Assembly: GCA_013822125.1 (NCBI GenBank)
Contig: PNJY01000002.1
Span: 17,787 to 81,786 of the forward strand
Reading direction: 5' to 3'
DNA: 64,000 bases
Source of the DNA: Erythrobacter sp.
GTDB lineage: Bacteria; Pseudomonadota; Alphaproteobacteria; Sphingomonadales; Sphingomonadaceae
Numbering within the stretch: position 1 is the first letter of the stretch; every line of letters starts with the position of its first letter. Below are positions 26,508-35,649 of the stretch, piece by piece. Made by a program: the position numbers and the translations under genes. A model generated the notes under the pieces. The model ran no database searches and had not been told where the DNA came from. It was given only the letters and a program-made list of their open reading frames with translations.

Positions 26508-26942
26508 CCACGGTCAGCGCGTCACTACGAGACAATGCATGGCAGGCTTCAACGATCTGCGGGCATGCGAAGTGGTATTTGCCGATTTTTGAACCGACGG
26601 CCTTTTTCAGAAAACGGCGCAGCTTATGCGTATGTCCGCCTCGTTGGCGAGTCTGGACCCCACGAACCAGCCGATCGAATGGCAGCTCTAACTCATGCCG
26701 CATCCAAAGCTGGCCAGTCGGCTATGGTCCTATTGCGGGCATAGATTGCATCCATTGACGTGACGTTTGGACAGCGCTGGGTAACGGGCGACCTTGCTAC
26801 AAAGTCTGCTACAGATTCTGGAATTAGGATCGTTCATAATATTGAAAATAGGCAGTAAATTTGAAGCGGTGTAAAATCCCACCCCCTCCGCCAGTTTCTT
26901 CATTTGTCGAAATAGCCGGGCAGTGCCCCGGGATCGCTCCGG
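26508..26942. other. Non-coding region with a second tRNA-3'-end-like att remnant
   Basis: No credible gene. AATCCCACCCCCTCCGCCA at 26875-26893 reads as the T-arm 3' strand plus acceptor of a tRNA-Ser-type gene, without the rest of the tRNA. About 80 bp before it, TGCTACA occurs twice (26795-26801 and 26807-26813), and the intervening DNA is AT-rich. This resembles the upstream region of a P4-type integrase whose gene is missing. It may be the boundary of the 19.3-26.9 kb segment. One-codon-scale reading frames were disregarded. Confidence 0.5.
26875..26893 (+). repeat. Candidate att core, tRNA-Ser 3'-end-like
   Basis: A 19-bp match to the T-arm plus acceptor end of tRNA-Ser-type genes. It shares CACC-C/T-CTCCGCCA with 19307-19320, which differs at one position in 14. 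No tRNA gene precedes it. Confidence 0.55.
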
Positions 26943-27737
26943 TTAGCCCAGCCCCGCCAGTGCGAGCACGCCTTCAATTCCCGTGCTACTGATCAGCGGC
27001 GACGGACCGAGGGTTTCGGGTGTCACGCCCAGCCTGTTGATCCATGCCGTTCGATAGCCGAACCAGGTCGCACCCACCGCATCCCACCCGCCGAAGGCCG
27101 CAAAGCCGATCTCTTCGCACGGAAGCCCATAGGCTTCGATGGCCATATTGTAGGCAGCAGGCGCAGGCTTGAACCGCTGGACGCGATCAGTGCTGAGCGG
27201 CGGGTCGAAAAAGCGCGCGATACCGGCGTGTCGCATATTGGCGAGCAGCATGGGTTCGCTCAGGTTCGAAAGGAACGCCAGCCTGACGCCGGCGCTTTTC
27301 AGCCGATCGAGCGCCGGTACAACGTCGCTCCACACCTCAAGACGCTGGTAGGCATCCAGCAAGTCGCGACGCACCTCCCCGGAAAGCGTCAGCCCAAGGC
27401 TTTGGGCCGCGTATCGCAACGATACGTCGGCAAGCGTGGGAAAATCCTGATAATGCCCAGCCGCCGTTGCTAGCCAGCTGTAACCGAACAACTTGTTGCT
27501 CCATACAGCAGCAAGGGCCGCGCCCTTTTCGGGAAAGTGATGGACCGCAAGCGCGGTCACCGGACGGGGATCGAAGATCACAAAGCCATCGAAAGCGATG
27601 ACCTTGATGCGGGGGGCGGTGGCCGCCCTCACTGGTATGGGAAGCGCGGCTGCGCCCATCGCCAGGGTCAATCCATGCACGAACGTTCGTCGTGAAAGAG
27701 CGCTGGCGGCGGCTGAAACGAGTTTGGAATCGATCAT
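26943..27737 (-). CDS. Exported HAD-superfamily (S)-2-haloacid dehalogenase-type hydrolase
   Basis: 264 residues. A twin-arginine signal (SRRTFVHGLTLAMGAAALPIP) precedes the enzyme. HAD motifs: nucleophile Asp in VIAFDGFVIFDPR, LAFLSNLSEP as the Ser/Asn motif II, the Lys in RFKPAPAAY, and the acidic-loop region FAAFGGWDAVGATWFGYRTAWINR. That last region aligns with the family sequence SSNAWDATGA...FGF..CWINR. Typical members displace halide from 2-haloacids through an aspartyl ester. Export through Tat is unusual for the family. The SSN of true L-2-haloacid dehalogenases is altered here (FGG), so substrate specificity is uncertain. Confidence 0.82.
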   Translation of the reverse strand: MIDSKLVSAAASALSRRTFVHGLTLAMGAAALPIPVRAATAPRIKVIAFDGFVIFDPRPVTALAVHHFPEKGAALAAVWSNKLFGYSWLATAAGHYQDFPTLADVSLRYAAQSLGLTLSGEVRRDLLDAYQRLEVWSDVVPALDRLKSAGVRLAFLSNLSEPMLLANMRHAGIARFFDPPLSTDRVQRFKPAPAAYNMAIEAYGLPCEEIGFAAFGGWDAVGATWFGYRTAWINRLGVTPETLGPSPLISSTGIEGVLALAGLG

Positions 27738-28029
27738 CGCAGAAAACTCTCACCTTCGATTGCGGCTCGACCCCCTAGAGGCGCGCCGTGGATCAGGAAT
27801 TCGTCAACACCGCAGCCCGGATTGAGGCCGGGTGCGGCGTGGCGTTCTCAACGGGGCGCCATCCCGGCCCCCCCGTCCGGGTGCAACATCACGCGCCGAT
27901 TCCTACATTCGAATCCGCTCGATTGGCGATTCCTATGATTTTCGGGATCGACGGGAAAGCGACTCCTATCGAAACCCTGCCGGCAGGGTTTCGACGGGTC
28001 ATCGACAAACTGATGGCGCAATCAAAAGG

Positions 28030-28815
28030 TCACGAGGAGGCCGCCTCGACGAAGAGCTGGTGGAAAGTCACTAGATCCGCCCCCTCAATGTCCGACACGG
28101 CCCAATATTCCAGATCGCCCGCGACCCAATGCGTCAGGCTATAGCTGCGGTGGCGGAGCGTCGTCGGCACGGACGATAGCCTGCCGGTGGAGGGACGGAT
28201 GAACAGGTTGATCGTGTGGAGCCGCCGCCGATAGACCAGCGCCGCAACCGGTCTATCGTCGATATAATCGAGCCGGCCGCCGACCAAGGGGAAGCCCTGC
28301 GGTGCGAGATCTACTACCGGTGGCGAGAAATCGAGCCGGCCGTTGAACCAGGGTTTGACGACATGGCGGTCGGACGTGAGCACATCGGTCAAATGGCTCG
28401 CCTGCAGCGACCGGATATGACCGGCGATCAGTTGATCGGTCAAATCGGGCTCGCTGAATTGTGGCGCGCCGAGCTGGGGCGCGCTGACCATCAGCGCCAG
28501 GCTGGCGGCGAGCGCTCCGACGGCGCCGCCGCCGAACCACGGCAAATAGCGCCGTGTCGCAGGCGGTTTCGGCGGGACCCGGCGCTCCTCGGACACCGCC
28601 ACCTGCGCCTCGATCCGCCAGCGTAGCGCTGCGGGCGCGGCGTCGTCGAGCATCGCCGACGCCATCGCCTCGCGCACGTCCGACAAGAATGCGATGTAAG
28701 CGCCACAGGTGGGGCAGGTACGGATATGTGCCTCGACTTCGGATGCGTTGAGACTGTCGAGTTCGCCATCGAACAGCGCGTTGAGCGCCGGTTCGCGTTC
28801 GGTGCAACTGGTCAT
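28030..28815 (-). CDS. Transmembrane anti-sigma factor (zinc-finger type)
   Basis: 261 residues. The N-terminal zinc-binding anti-sigma motif is HIRTCPTCGAYI (H-x3-C-x2-C) at about 31-42. A single hydrophobic segment (GGAVGALAASLALMVSA) near residue 100 is followed by an extracytoplasmic domain of about 150 residues. Its ATG overlaps the stop of the ECF sigma gene by 4 bp, the standard sigma/anti-sigma arrangement. It should hold the sigma factor inactive until an envelope signal arrives. Confidence 0.9.
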   Translation of the reverse strand: MTSCTEREPALNALFDGELDSLNASEVEAHIRTCPTCGAYIAFLSDVREAMASAMLDDAAPAALRWRIEAQVAVSEERRVPPKPPATRRYLPWFGGGAVGALAASLALMVSAPQLGAPQFSEPDLTDQLIAGHIRSLQASHLTDVLTSDRHVVKPWFNGRLDFSPPVVDLAPQGFPLVGGRLDYIDDRPVAALVYRRRLHTINLFIRPSTGRLSSVPTTLRHRSYSLTHWVAGDLEYWAVSDIEGADLVTFHQLFVEAASS

Positions 28816-29411
28816 CTGTTACCCTCCTTTCCGTCGCGCGACAGAAACAGCGTCGCCAGCATGACGCGCGCGCGCGCCAGTCTCGACATCACGGTGCCGA
28901 TCGGTACGTCGGTGATTGCGGCGATCTCTCGGTACGACAGCGAATCGAGTTCGCGCAGGATAATGGCTTCGCGAAAGGGCTCGGGCATCCCCGCGATTGC
29001 ATCGCGAACCGACAGCATGTCGTGTTGGCGTTGCAGCTGGGTTTCTGGCGTATCCCCATCGACCAGCGTCGCCGCCAGGTCGGCCAGGTCGCCGCCACTC
29101 CCGCCCCGATGGGCTTTGCTCCAGTCGATGAAACAGTTGCGGACGATGGCGAATAACCATGCCTTTTCATTGCCGTGGCACGATGCATGGGCCTTCAGCG
29201 CCCGTAAAAACGCCTCCTGCACGATATCTTCGGCCATCGGCTGATTGCGCGTCAGATAGCGCGCGTAGCGATAGGCATCGTCGAGGTGCGGCAGCAGCTG
29301 GCGGCCGAAATGCCGCCGATCGGACGCCGCCGCAGCCGCCAAATCGCCGCCGCGCGTATCGCGTACGACACGCGGACGCGCATTCCAGCGATTTCGATGA
29401 TCGTTCACCAT
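28812..29411 (-). CDS. ECF-family RNA polymerase sigma factor
   Basis: About 199 residues from ATG (MVNDHRNRWNARP); the open frame starts 30 codons earlier without homology. Region 2 contains LDDAYRYARYLTRNQPMAEDIVQEAFLRALK, and region 4 contains AIAGMPEPFREAIILRELDSLSYREIAAITDVPIGTVMSRLARAR, both characteristic of ECF sigma factors. It is followed by its anti-sigma factor with a 4-bp overlap. It likely controls an envelope or oxidative response, perhaps including the neighbouring exported enzymes; no ECF promoter was assigned. Confidence 0.93.
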   Translation of the reverse strand: MVNDHRNRWNARPRVVRDTRGGDLAAAAASDRRHFGRQLLPHLDDAYRYARYLTRNQPMAEDIVQEAFLRALKAHASCHGNEKAWLFAIVRNCFIDWSKAHRGGSGGDLADLAATLVDGDTPETQLQRQHDMLSVRDAIAGMPEPFREAIILRELDSLSYREIAAITDVPIGTVMSRLARARVMLATLFLSRDGKEGNR

Positions 29412-29445
29412 GTCGGACCGGCCCAGGGAGTCATGGCATTGTGCG

Positions 29446-29865
29446 TCAGTGCTGCTGCGCCAGATAGGCGATGATGTCGGCCCGCTGCTTGGGGTTGGCA
29501 ACCGAAAAATACATTTTTGCCCCCGGCACCATCCTTTGCGGATTGGTCAGCCAACGGTCGAGGTTGGCCTGCGTCCACACGATCCCCGATTTCCGGATCG
29601 CCGCCGAATAAGCATAGCCCGCCACGGCGCCCGCCTTGCGTCCGACGACCCCGCGATGCTTGGGGCCGATGTCATTCTCGTCGAGCGAATGGCAGCCCGA
29701 GCAGGTTTGGTACAGCGTTCGGCCAGTGACCGGATTGCCCGCCGGTGGCTTCGCGGCCGGCGTTGCCGCTGCGGCATGGCGCGACGTGGCGCCCCACACG
29801 CCGACCAGCGCGGCGGCGACCATGATGAAGGACGTGGTGGTGTTCATTGGGGAAAGATTTTTCAT
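29446..29865 (-). CDS. Secreted c-type cytochrome (class I)
   Basis: About 139 residues from ATG at 29865, which has GGAG upstream at good spacing. A signal peptide (SFIMVAAALVGVWGATSRHAAA) is followed by the haem-binding CSGCH motif in TLYQTCSGCHSL. Then come IGPKHRGVVGRKAG and the axial Met in VPGAKMYF. This is the layout of small monohaem cytochrome c550-like periplasmic electron carriers. It starts 5 bp after the stop of the metallophosphoesterase gene upstream, so the two are co-transcribed. The redox partner is unknown. Confidence 0.92.
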   Translation of the reverse strand: MKNLSPMNTTTSFIMVAAALVGVWGATSRHAAAATPAAKPPAGNPVTGRTLYQTCSGCHSLDENDIGPKHRGVVGRKAGAVAGYAYSAAIRKSGIVWTQANLDRWLTNPQRMVPGAKMYFSVANPKQRADIIAYLAQQH

Positions 29866-29869
29866 GACA

Positions 29870-30835
29870 TCACTCCGCCAGCGTCCGGTCGATGATCGCG
29901 AGCGGCGACGCGGATTGGCGAACCAGCATGTTCGAAATACCGATCGCCGACCGTAGCTCGGCGGGGGGAACGACCAAGGGTCCGGGACCGGGGCCGACGC
30001 CGGGGGCTGGCTGCGGATAGGCGGTCGACCGCGCCGTATGGAAAACCATCCGACCTTCGGTTTTCTGCTGGATCTGATGGACATGTCCGTTGAGCGCGGT
30101 CACCGACGCGAAGCGTTTGAGCAGCGCCAGCGCCTGGGCCCCGTCGGAAGTCCCCCATCCCCAGTCAGGAAACAGCGGCCAGAGCGGAAAATGCGACAGC
30201 AAAACGATGGGGGTCGATGCCGACAGCGATGCGACATCGTCCTTCAGCCACGCCAGCTGGTCAGCGCCCAGCGACCCCATGCCTCGGTCGGCGAGGTGAA
30301 CGACGTTGACGAGCGCGATGAAATGCGCACCATTGGCATCGAAACTATACCAGCCGTCCCCTTTGGCGCCCTTGCCGAAACGGTCCAGAAATGCCCGCGG
30401 GTCGGTGCCGTCGACGATGTCGTGCTCGCCGGGAACGAAATGGATCGGCAGGTTGAGCTCGCTCAGCAATTGTTCGGCAGTGTCGAACTGCTCGGGCGTT
30501 GCAAGATGGGTAATGTCGCCCGTGTGGACGATGAAATCCGGCTGCACGACCAGCTGGCGCACCTTGTCGATCGTTTCCTTCAGCGTACCGACGACATCGG
30601 GATTAGCTTCCTTCTTGAAGCCGATATGGGTGTCGCTGATCTGCAGAAAGCTGAAAGGCTTGACCGGGAGCGCCTCGGTGGCTGCGCGTCCCGGCGTTGC
30701 CGCGAGCGCTTGGTCGAGAGTCAGCGAAGCATCGATGCCGCCGGCGAGCGCGAACAAAGTGCCCGTCCCCGCCCAGCCCATGCATTCCAGCATGCCGCGC
30801 CGGTCGATCGCCTTGTCCAAATGATGATGTGTCAT
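29870..30835 (-). CDS. Exported calcineurin-like metallophosphoesterase
   Basis: 321 residues. A twin-arginine-like N-terminus (KAIDRRGMLECMGWAGTGTLFALAGG) precedes the enzyme. The metallophosphoesterase motifs are in order: QISDTHIG, VHTGDITH, PGEHD in place of the usual GNHD, LLSHFP and LNGHVHQ. Such enzymes hydrolyse phosphomono- or diesters using two metal ions. The Asn-to-Glu change in motif III (GEHD) occurs in some subfamilies (Icc/CpdA-like and others). It is the first gene of the pair with cytochrome c. Substrate unknown. Confidence 0.9.
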   Translation of the reverse strand: MTHHHLDKAIDRRGMLECMGWAGTGTLFALAGGIDASLTLDQALAATPGRAATEALPVKPFSFLQISDTHIGFKKEANPDVVGTLKETIDKVRQLVVQPDFIVHTGDITHLATPEQFDTAEQLLSELNLPIHFVPGEHDIVDGTDPRAFLDRFGKGAKGDGWYSFDANGAHFIALVNVVHLADRGMGSLGADQLAWLKDDVASLSASTPIVLLSHFPLWPLFPDWGWGTSDGAQALALLKRFASVTALNGHVHQIQQKTEGRMVFHTARSTAYPQPAPGVGPGPGPLVVPPAELRSAIGISNMLVRQSASPLAIIDRTLAE

Positions 30836-31051
30836 GTCCGTCCTTCCCTTGTGGGTTCGAAGGATAAGACCGAAACGGCGCGCGATTTATTCCCGCGCCT
30901 GCCTTTTTTCTTTGGCAACGCTGTCTTGTCGATGAGGCACCTGCACTTGCAATTGCGACCCGATGAGCTGGGACGCTGCCTTGAAAGCCGTCCGTTTTGC
31001 AAAAGAGCCGGACCGGACAATCAAGGCAACGTCCTCCATCGGATTCGGGAG

Positions 31052-32038
31052 TTAGCGCCCAGCGAAGCTGGCCTTGATCTCCTTGCCAATCGCAAGGGCA
31101 TTCTCATCGAGGACGAAGTGGCCGGCATCGAGCCAGACGAGGCGTGCGCCGGGCAGATCGCGCTTATAGGCTTCGGCGCCGGGCGCGATGAAGATCGGAT
31201 CGTTCTTGCCCCACAGGATCAACGTCTTTGGCTGGTACTTGCGGAACAGTGCGTGCCACTTGTCATAGGACGCGACGTTCGATCGATAGTCTTCGAACAG
31301 ATCGAGTTGGATCGCGTCGTTTCCGGGCCTGTCTAGCAGCGACTGGTCGATCGCCCAGTTATCGGGGTTGATCGCTTCGGGATTTTTGGCGCCGTAACTA
31401 TATTGGAACTTCGTGCTTTCGAGCGAAATCAGCCCGCGCGCCGTCGCTTCGGACGCCGCATCGCGATGCTGTCCGATCGGAAGCAACGCCTGCTTGACCG
31501 GTTCACCAACGCCGTCGAGATAGGCGTTCGCATTCTGAATGACGAAACCTTTCACTTGGTCGGGACGCTGGGCAAAGATGCGAAATCCGACGGGGCCGCC
31601 GTAGTCCTGCATATAGAGCACATAGGATTTCAACCCGAGATGGTCGATCAGGCCCGCGACATGCGCGGTCAGATTGTCGAAGCTATAGTCGAAATCCGTT
31701 GCCGGCGGGGCGTCCGACTGGCCGAAGCCGACATAGTCGGGGGCGATCACGTGGAATTTGTCGGCGAGTTCGGGAATCAGATCGCGGTACATCTGGCTGC
31801 TGCTCGGGAAGCCGTGGAGCAGCAAAATCACCGGCGCTTTGGGGTCGCCCGCTTCGCGATAAAAGATCTTGCGGCCGTTAACGGAGGCATAGTGATAGGT
31901 TGTTGCATGGGCATTTTGGGGCATTGTCGCGGCCTTTTCCGGTTGACCGGCTGACGCGACGAAGGGGATGCAGGCAAGCGATGCGGCGATCGCCAAAGTG
32001 AGTGGTCGCAGCGCGGGCCGAAGTGAGTAAGAGGGCAT
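31052..32038 (-). CDS. Exported alpha/beta hydrolase, haloalkane dehalogenase/epoxide hydrolase-like
   Basis: 328 residues with a signal peptide (PLTLAIAASLACIPFVASAG). The fold motifs are LLLHGFPSSSQMY (oxyanion HG) and APDYVGFGQSD. The nucleophile elbow LYMQDYGGPVG has Asp, not Ser, at the nucleophile position. The acid is in LWGKNDPIF and the His in DAGHFVLDE. An Asp nucleophile marks the haloalkane dehalogenase and epoxide hydrolase branch. The gene is divergent from a CGNR regulator gene 107 bp away, likely its controller. Periplasmic location is implied by the signal. Substrate unknown. Confidence 0.87.
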   Translation of the reverse strand: MPSYSLRPALRPLTLAIAASLACIPFVASAGQPEKAATMPQNAHATTYHYASVNGRKIFYREAGDPKAPVILLLHGFPSSSQMYRDLIPELADKFHVIAPDYVGFGQSDAPPATDFDYSFDNLTAHVAGLIDHLGLKSYVLYMQDYGGPVGFRIFAQRPDQVKGFVIQNANAYLDGVGEPVKQALLPIGQHRDAASEATARGLISLESTKFQYSYGAKNPEAINPDNWAIDQSLLDRPGNDAIQLDLFEDYRSNVASYDKWHALFRKYQPKTLILWGKNDPIFIAPGAEAYKRDLPGARLVWLDAGHFVLDENALAIGKEIKASFAGR

Positions 32039-32145
32039 GGAAATTCCTTGTAACTAATGAAACGGAGTTTTATAGGTGTCACAGTCTTTGACACGAGTCA
32101 ACAACCAATTTACAGGTTACGCAGGCACTTGAAGAGGAGCAGCAA

Positions 32146-32760
32146 ATGGCGGTGGCGGCAGGCGAGCCAAACGCTGGGAATCACGGTGATTCTAGCGAGG
32201 GAATGCCGTTTCTCGGCGGCAGCTTGTGGATCGATTTTCTCAATACCCGACCGGTTTCCAAGGGGGTGCAGCTGGACTTTCTCGCTAATGAGCAGGCGTT
32301 AGAGAGTTGGACAGTAGCTGCGGGGCTTTCGCATGGAAAGCCGACGCTGGCCGGTGAACTCGATACCCTGCATATGTTGCGTGAACGGCTGGTCATGGCG
32401 TTTGAACAAATGTCGCGCGGCGCATGCCTGTCGGGTGATGTGCTGGAAGTCGTGAACGCCCTGCTGGAGCGATTCTCGATCCGGATGCGGGTTTCGAACC
32501 TGAACGGGACGCCTGTCGTCGAAAGCGAAGAGATCATCGACGGGCCTGTGCTGGCGGTCCGGATCGCAGCGGATTTTGCGCGGTTCGCCCAGCAGTACGA
32601 AGCCGCGCGCCTCAAGCATTGCGAGAGTCCCGACTGCACCATGGTATTCTACGATCGCGGAAAGAGCGTCAGGAGACGATGGTGCTCGGCCACCGTTTGC
32701 GGGAACCGACACAAGGTCGCCAGCTACCGCGTGCGAAAAACGAGACAGCAAATACCGTGA
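32146..32760 (+). CDS. CGNR zinc-finger transcriptional regulator
   Basis: 204 residues from ATG with GAGGAG upstream. The N-terminal ABATE-type ligand-binding domain (FLGGSLWIDFLNTRPV ...) is followed by the C-terminal CGNR zinc finger: HCESPDCTMVFYD, then RRRWCSATVCGNRHKVASYR. Members of this family are stress- or substrate-responsive regulators. It is divergently arranged with the exported alpha/beta hydrolase across a 107-bp gap, so it probably regulates that gene and itself. Confidence 0.92.
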   Translation: MAVAAGEPNAGNHGDSSEGMPFLGGSLWIDFLNTRPVSKGVQLDFLANEQALESWTVAAGLSHGKPTLAGELDTLHMLRERLVMAFEQMSRGACLSGDVLEVVNALLERFSIRMRVSNLNGTPVVESEEIIDGPVLAVRIAADFARFAQQYEAARLKHCESPDCTMVFYDRGKSVRRRWCSATVCGNRHKVASYRVRKTRQQIP

Positions 32761-33367
32761 CAGCGCACTCAATTGTCATCATGTGTGCTCCTCGCGCGCT
32801 CGTCCAAGGCTAGGTGCGGCTGGGCCGCAGGCGAGGCATCTCCGCGTCTCCGCACCCCGATTGGAAACCCCTCTCCCACTTCCCGTCCGCAAGGGGAGAG
32901 TGCCCATTCGCCAAGCTCGGGACCTGGCCTGTGTCTCTGTGAAAGAAGGAATTCCTGCCTGCCGCGCGGGCTAGTCGGCCCCGCCCGGTTTTCCTACCCG
33001 GCGGCGGCGCGCTATCAGTGCGCCATGAAACCGCCATCCCTGCCCCGCCCCGGCCCCTCGCTGCACCGTCATGCGGGCGCGTCGTTGTGCGGGCGGAAAT
33101 TCTTTCTCATAACCGTGTTCCAGGTGTTCCAGGTTGCGCTGCGCGCAACGAACCGGGCGGTCCTCACCCTGCCCCGCGCCGCCTGCCTTCGCCGGGCTAC
33201 CAGTGGATGCTTGGTCGTCGTCTCCACCAACAACATCGCCGTCTCCATCTTTCCGAAAACCCAGACGGCGGTGCATCACCGGGGAATGAAGGGGCAAATT
33301 TGCATGCCTCGACAGAATCGCGTCTCAAATCTTGCGCCAATCGCTGGCAGAGAATCAGACTTCGGAA
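32761..33367. other. 607-bp gap with an intergenic hairpin; no gene seen
   Basis: No open frame resembles a known family. At 32868-32901 a CTCTCCC...GGGGAGAG inverted repeat forms a stem typical of short intergenic repeats or terminators in GC-rich alphaproteobacteria. The gap marks the transition from the enzyme cluster to the capsule locus and may be one flank of the island. Confidence 0.4.
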
Positions 33368-34552
33368 TCAAATGCGACTGCGGTGCTCAAGAATCTCCAG
33401 AAAGACATCCACCGTTTTGAAATGGCCGGACCAGTCTGGTGCACTAAAAGCCGCAAGGCGCTGCATCTGCGCAGCACGAAGCGGACTGTTCGGCGCTGCA
33501 TAGGCCATGATGCTTTTGGCCCAACCCTCCACATCGTCGGGCGGTAGCAGGTCGGGCACGCCTTGGCCGATCTCGCGAAACACGTCGAGATCACTGGCGA
33601 TCACCGGTACGCCGGCAGCCAACGCCTCGACCAGCGGTAAGCCGTAGCCTTCGGTAAAACTGGGGAAGAGCAGGGCGCGCGCTCCGGCGAGGTGGCGGGC
33701 GATGTCCTCGTCGTCCAGCGCGCCGGCTTCCACCACGCGGCTGCCGAAGCCGCCATGCGTCAGTCGCGCCAGGACATCTTCACAGGCCCAGCCGCGCTGG
33801 CCGATGATTACCAACTTCGGCGCGGCCTCGCCATGCTGCGCCACCAGCCCTTCCCACACGTCCAAAAGCAGCATGTGGTTCTTACGACCCTCGATCGTGC
33901 CAAGGATCACGAATTCATCAGTGGGCACCGGCCGCAGGACCGCAGGCATAGCTAAATGCGGCGTGCCCGGCCACACCGGCAAGGATGACGGCACCGCCAG
34001 GCCGATGCTCGCGGCATAAGCGTTCAGCCGGTCCAGCGTGTCTTGGCTATTGCCGATCACGCCATGGGCAATGCGCAGCAGCGTCTGCATCCTAACTTCA
34101 TGCCGCGCCATCTCGCCCTCACGGCAGAACTGCGGGTGAGTGATCGGAATGATGTCGTGCACCATCAGCACTGGCTTAATGTCAGCCGCGCGCACCCAAT
34201 CGGCAAGGTGGGGCAGGTTGAGTCCCGTATGCCCCGCATTCAACCACAACCGACCACGGCCAGGATGTGGGCGTACCAGATGCACGAAATTGCACGCTGC
34301 CCAGGTAACAAGGCGCCGACGGAACAGCGCGCGCGGACATTCTTCGTCGAGCAGATGGAACAACGCGGTGGAGGCCGCATTCGGCAGGATATGCCAGCCG
34401 CGCTTGTGGAACAGCGCCGCCTGCGACAGCGGCCCATAATGTTTGTTCCATTCGAGGCAGATGCGATCGATCCCCGTCGGCCGCACCCCTGCCCAACGCC
34501 GCCACACCATGCGCGACACATCGAGCAGATAGCGGGCACTGTTATCCGGCAT
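33368..34552 (-). CDS. GT4-family (GT-B) glycosyltransferase
   Basis: About 394 residues from the ATG giving MPDNSARYLLDVSRMVWR. The opening (DVSRMVWRRWAGVRPTGIDRI) is characteristic of a group of capsule/O-antigen GT4 enzymes. The C-terminal nucleotide-sugar domain has FVILGTIEGRKNH, RALLFPSFTEGYGLPLVEALAAGVPVIASD (the E-x7-E motif) and VFREIGQGV. The acceptor and donor cannot be named. It is divergent from the GT8-like gene, at the left edge of the capsule locus. Confidence 0.88.
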   Translation of the reverse strand: MPDNSARYLLDVSRMVWRRWAGVRPTGIDRICLEWNKHYGPLSQAALFHKRGWHILPNAASTALFHLLDEECPRALFRRRLVTWAACNFVHLVRPHPGRGRLWLNAGHTGLNLPHLADWVRAADIKPVLMVHDIIPITHPQFCREGEMARHEVRMQTLLRIAHGVIGNSQDTLDRLNAYAASIGLAVPSSLPVWPGTPHLAMPAVLRPVPTDEFVILGTIEGRKNHMLLLDVWEGLVAQHGEAAPKLVIIGQRGWACEDVLARLTHGGFGSRVVEAGALDDEDIARHLAGARALLFPSFTEGYGLPLVEALAAGVPVIASDLDVFREIGQGVPDLLPPDDVEGWAKSIMAYAAPNSPLRAAQMQRLAAFSAPDWSGHFKTVDVFLEILEHRSRI

Positions 34553-34726
34553 GGGCCTGCTGCCGGTCAGTATTGTACACCATATCAGCGCTGTGGCCGA
34601 TTGATGCGGCTGAATCAACCATGGTGGATTGGCGCCACGTGCCTCTTGGCCTCGCGGGCGTACCTGCTATCCATCCGGGATCAGGCCTTCGCCGCAAAAC
34701 GGCAACGGAAAGACAGGATCAATAAC

Positions 34727-35614
34727 GTGCATCCGCCCAAGCGTGTTTCCGTCTCGTTCATCGTCGATCAGGATCCGGTGTTTGCCTACACGGGATGGTA
34801 CCTGATCCATTCGCTGCTCAAACACACGCCGCTCAAGCCGACGGACATTCATGTCCAATGCCCTGCCGAGGTCGCCGAGCGCACCATAGCACGCTTTGCT
34901 GCCCTGGGCTGCCAAACCCATCGCCTCGCCCGCTTTGGCGATGGACGTTATTGCAACAAGCTGGCGCAATGGGAAAATTTGCACCGTCTTGGTCTTGATC
35001 ATGTCGTCTTCCTGGATACCGACATGATCTGCGTTGCCGATTTCACCCATTTCCTGTCGGCCGACATGATTGGCGGCAAGGTAGTGGATCTTGCCAATCC
35101 GCCATTGCCGCTGCTGGATGCGCTGTTCATGAGGGCCGGGTTTGCCGACCGGCCCGAACTGGTCGGCGTGGAAGCTTCGGCCGACAGGACCTATCGGGGC
35201 AATTGCAACGGCGGCCTCTATTCCGTGCCGACCCGTTTTGCCGATGCCCTCTTCGCGGCCTGGCGCCGTCGGGCGGAGCAACTGCTGGCTGACATCGAGC
35301 CGTTGCGGGCGGTTGGCAAGGAAAACCATGTCGACCAGATCGCGTTCTGCATGGCTCTGCACGAAACCGGCCTGCCATTTGTTGAACTGCCGTCAAACGT
35401 GAATTATTATATGCATTTCCCCGGCCCCCATGCCCAATTTGACGGCGCCCGTCCGCTTGCGCTGATCCACTATCACAACAACTCGCTGAACGTTCTTGGA
35501 GCGCTTGAGGCCGCTGGCGCGGTCGAGGCCCATGAGCAGGCCGCCGTCGCAGAGGCCAACAGGCTGATCCGCGACCGTTTCGATTCCCAGCTATTTCGGG
35601 ATTTTCGCTGCTAA
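34727..35614 (+). CDS. GT-A-fold glycosyltransferase (GT8-like)
   Basis: About 295 residues from a GTG (VHPPKRVSVSFIVDQD) with AGGA upstream. An ATG at 34604 would add 41 residues without conserved sequence. VVFLDTDMIC supplies the DxD metal/nucleotide-sugar motif near residue 95. NCNGGLYSVP and LALIHYHNN match the donor-loop and C-terminal His motif seen in GT8 and related families. It probably adds a sugar to the capsule repeat. It is divergent from the GT4 gene, which starts 174 bp away. Confidence 0.8.
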   Translation: MHPPKRVSVSFIVDQDPVFAYTGWYLIHSLLKHTPLKPTDIHVQCPAEVAERTIARFAALGCQTHRLARFGDGRYCNKLAQWENLHRLGLDHVVFLDTDMICVADFTHFLSADMIGGKVVDLANPPLPLLDALFMRAGFADRPELVGVEASADRTYRGNCNGGLYSVPTRFADALFAAWRRRAEQLLADIEPLRAVGKENHVDQIAFCMALHETGLPFVELPSNVNYYMHFPGPHAQFDGARPLALIHYHNNSLNVLGALEAAGAVEAHEQAAVAEANRLIRDRFDSQLFRDFRC

Positions 35615-35649
35615 TGCCTCCCCGAGCGGGGCGCAGGCGCCGGATCGCG

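Noticed and set aside
30038-31336. 432-codon plus-strand frame
   Set aside because: Antisense to the metallophosphoesterase and alpha/beta hydrolase, both with full motifs.
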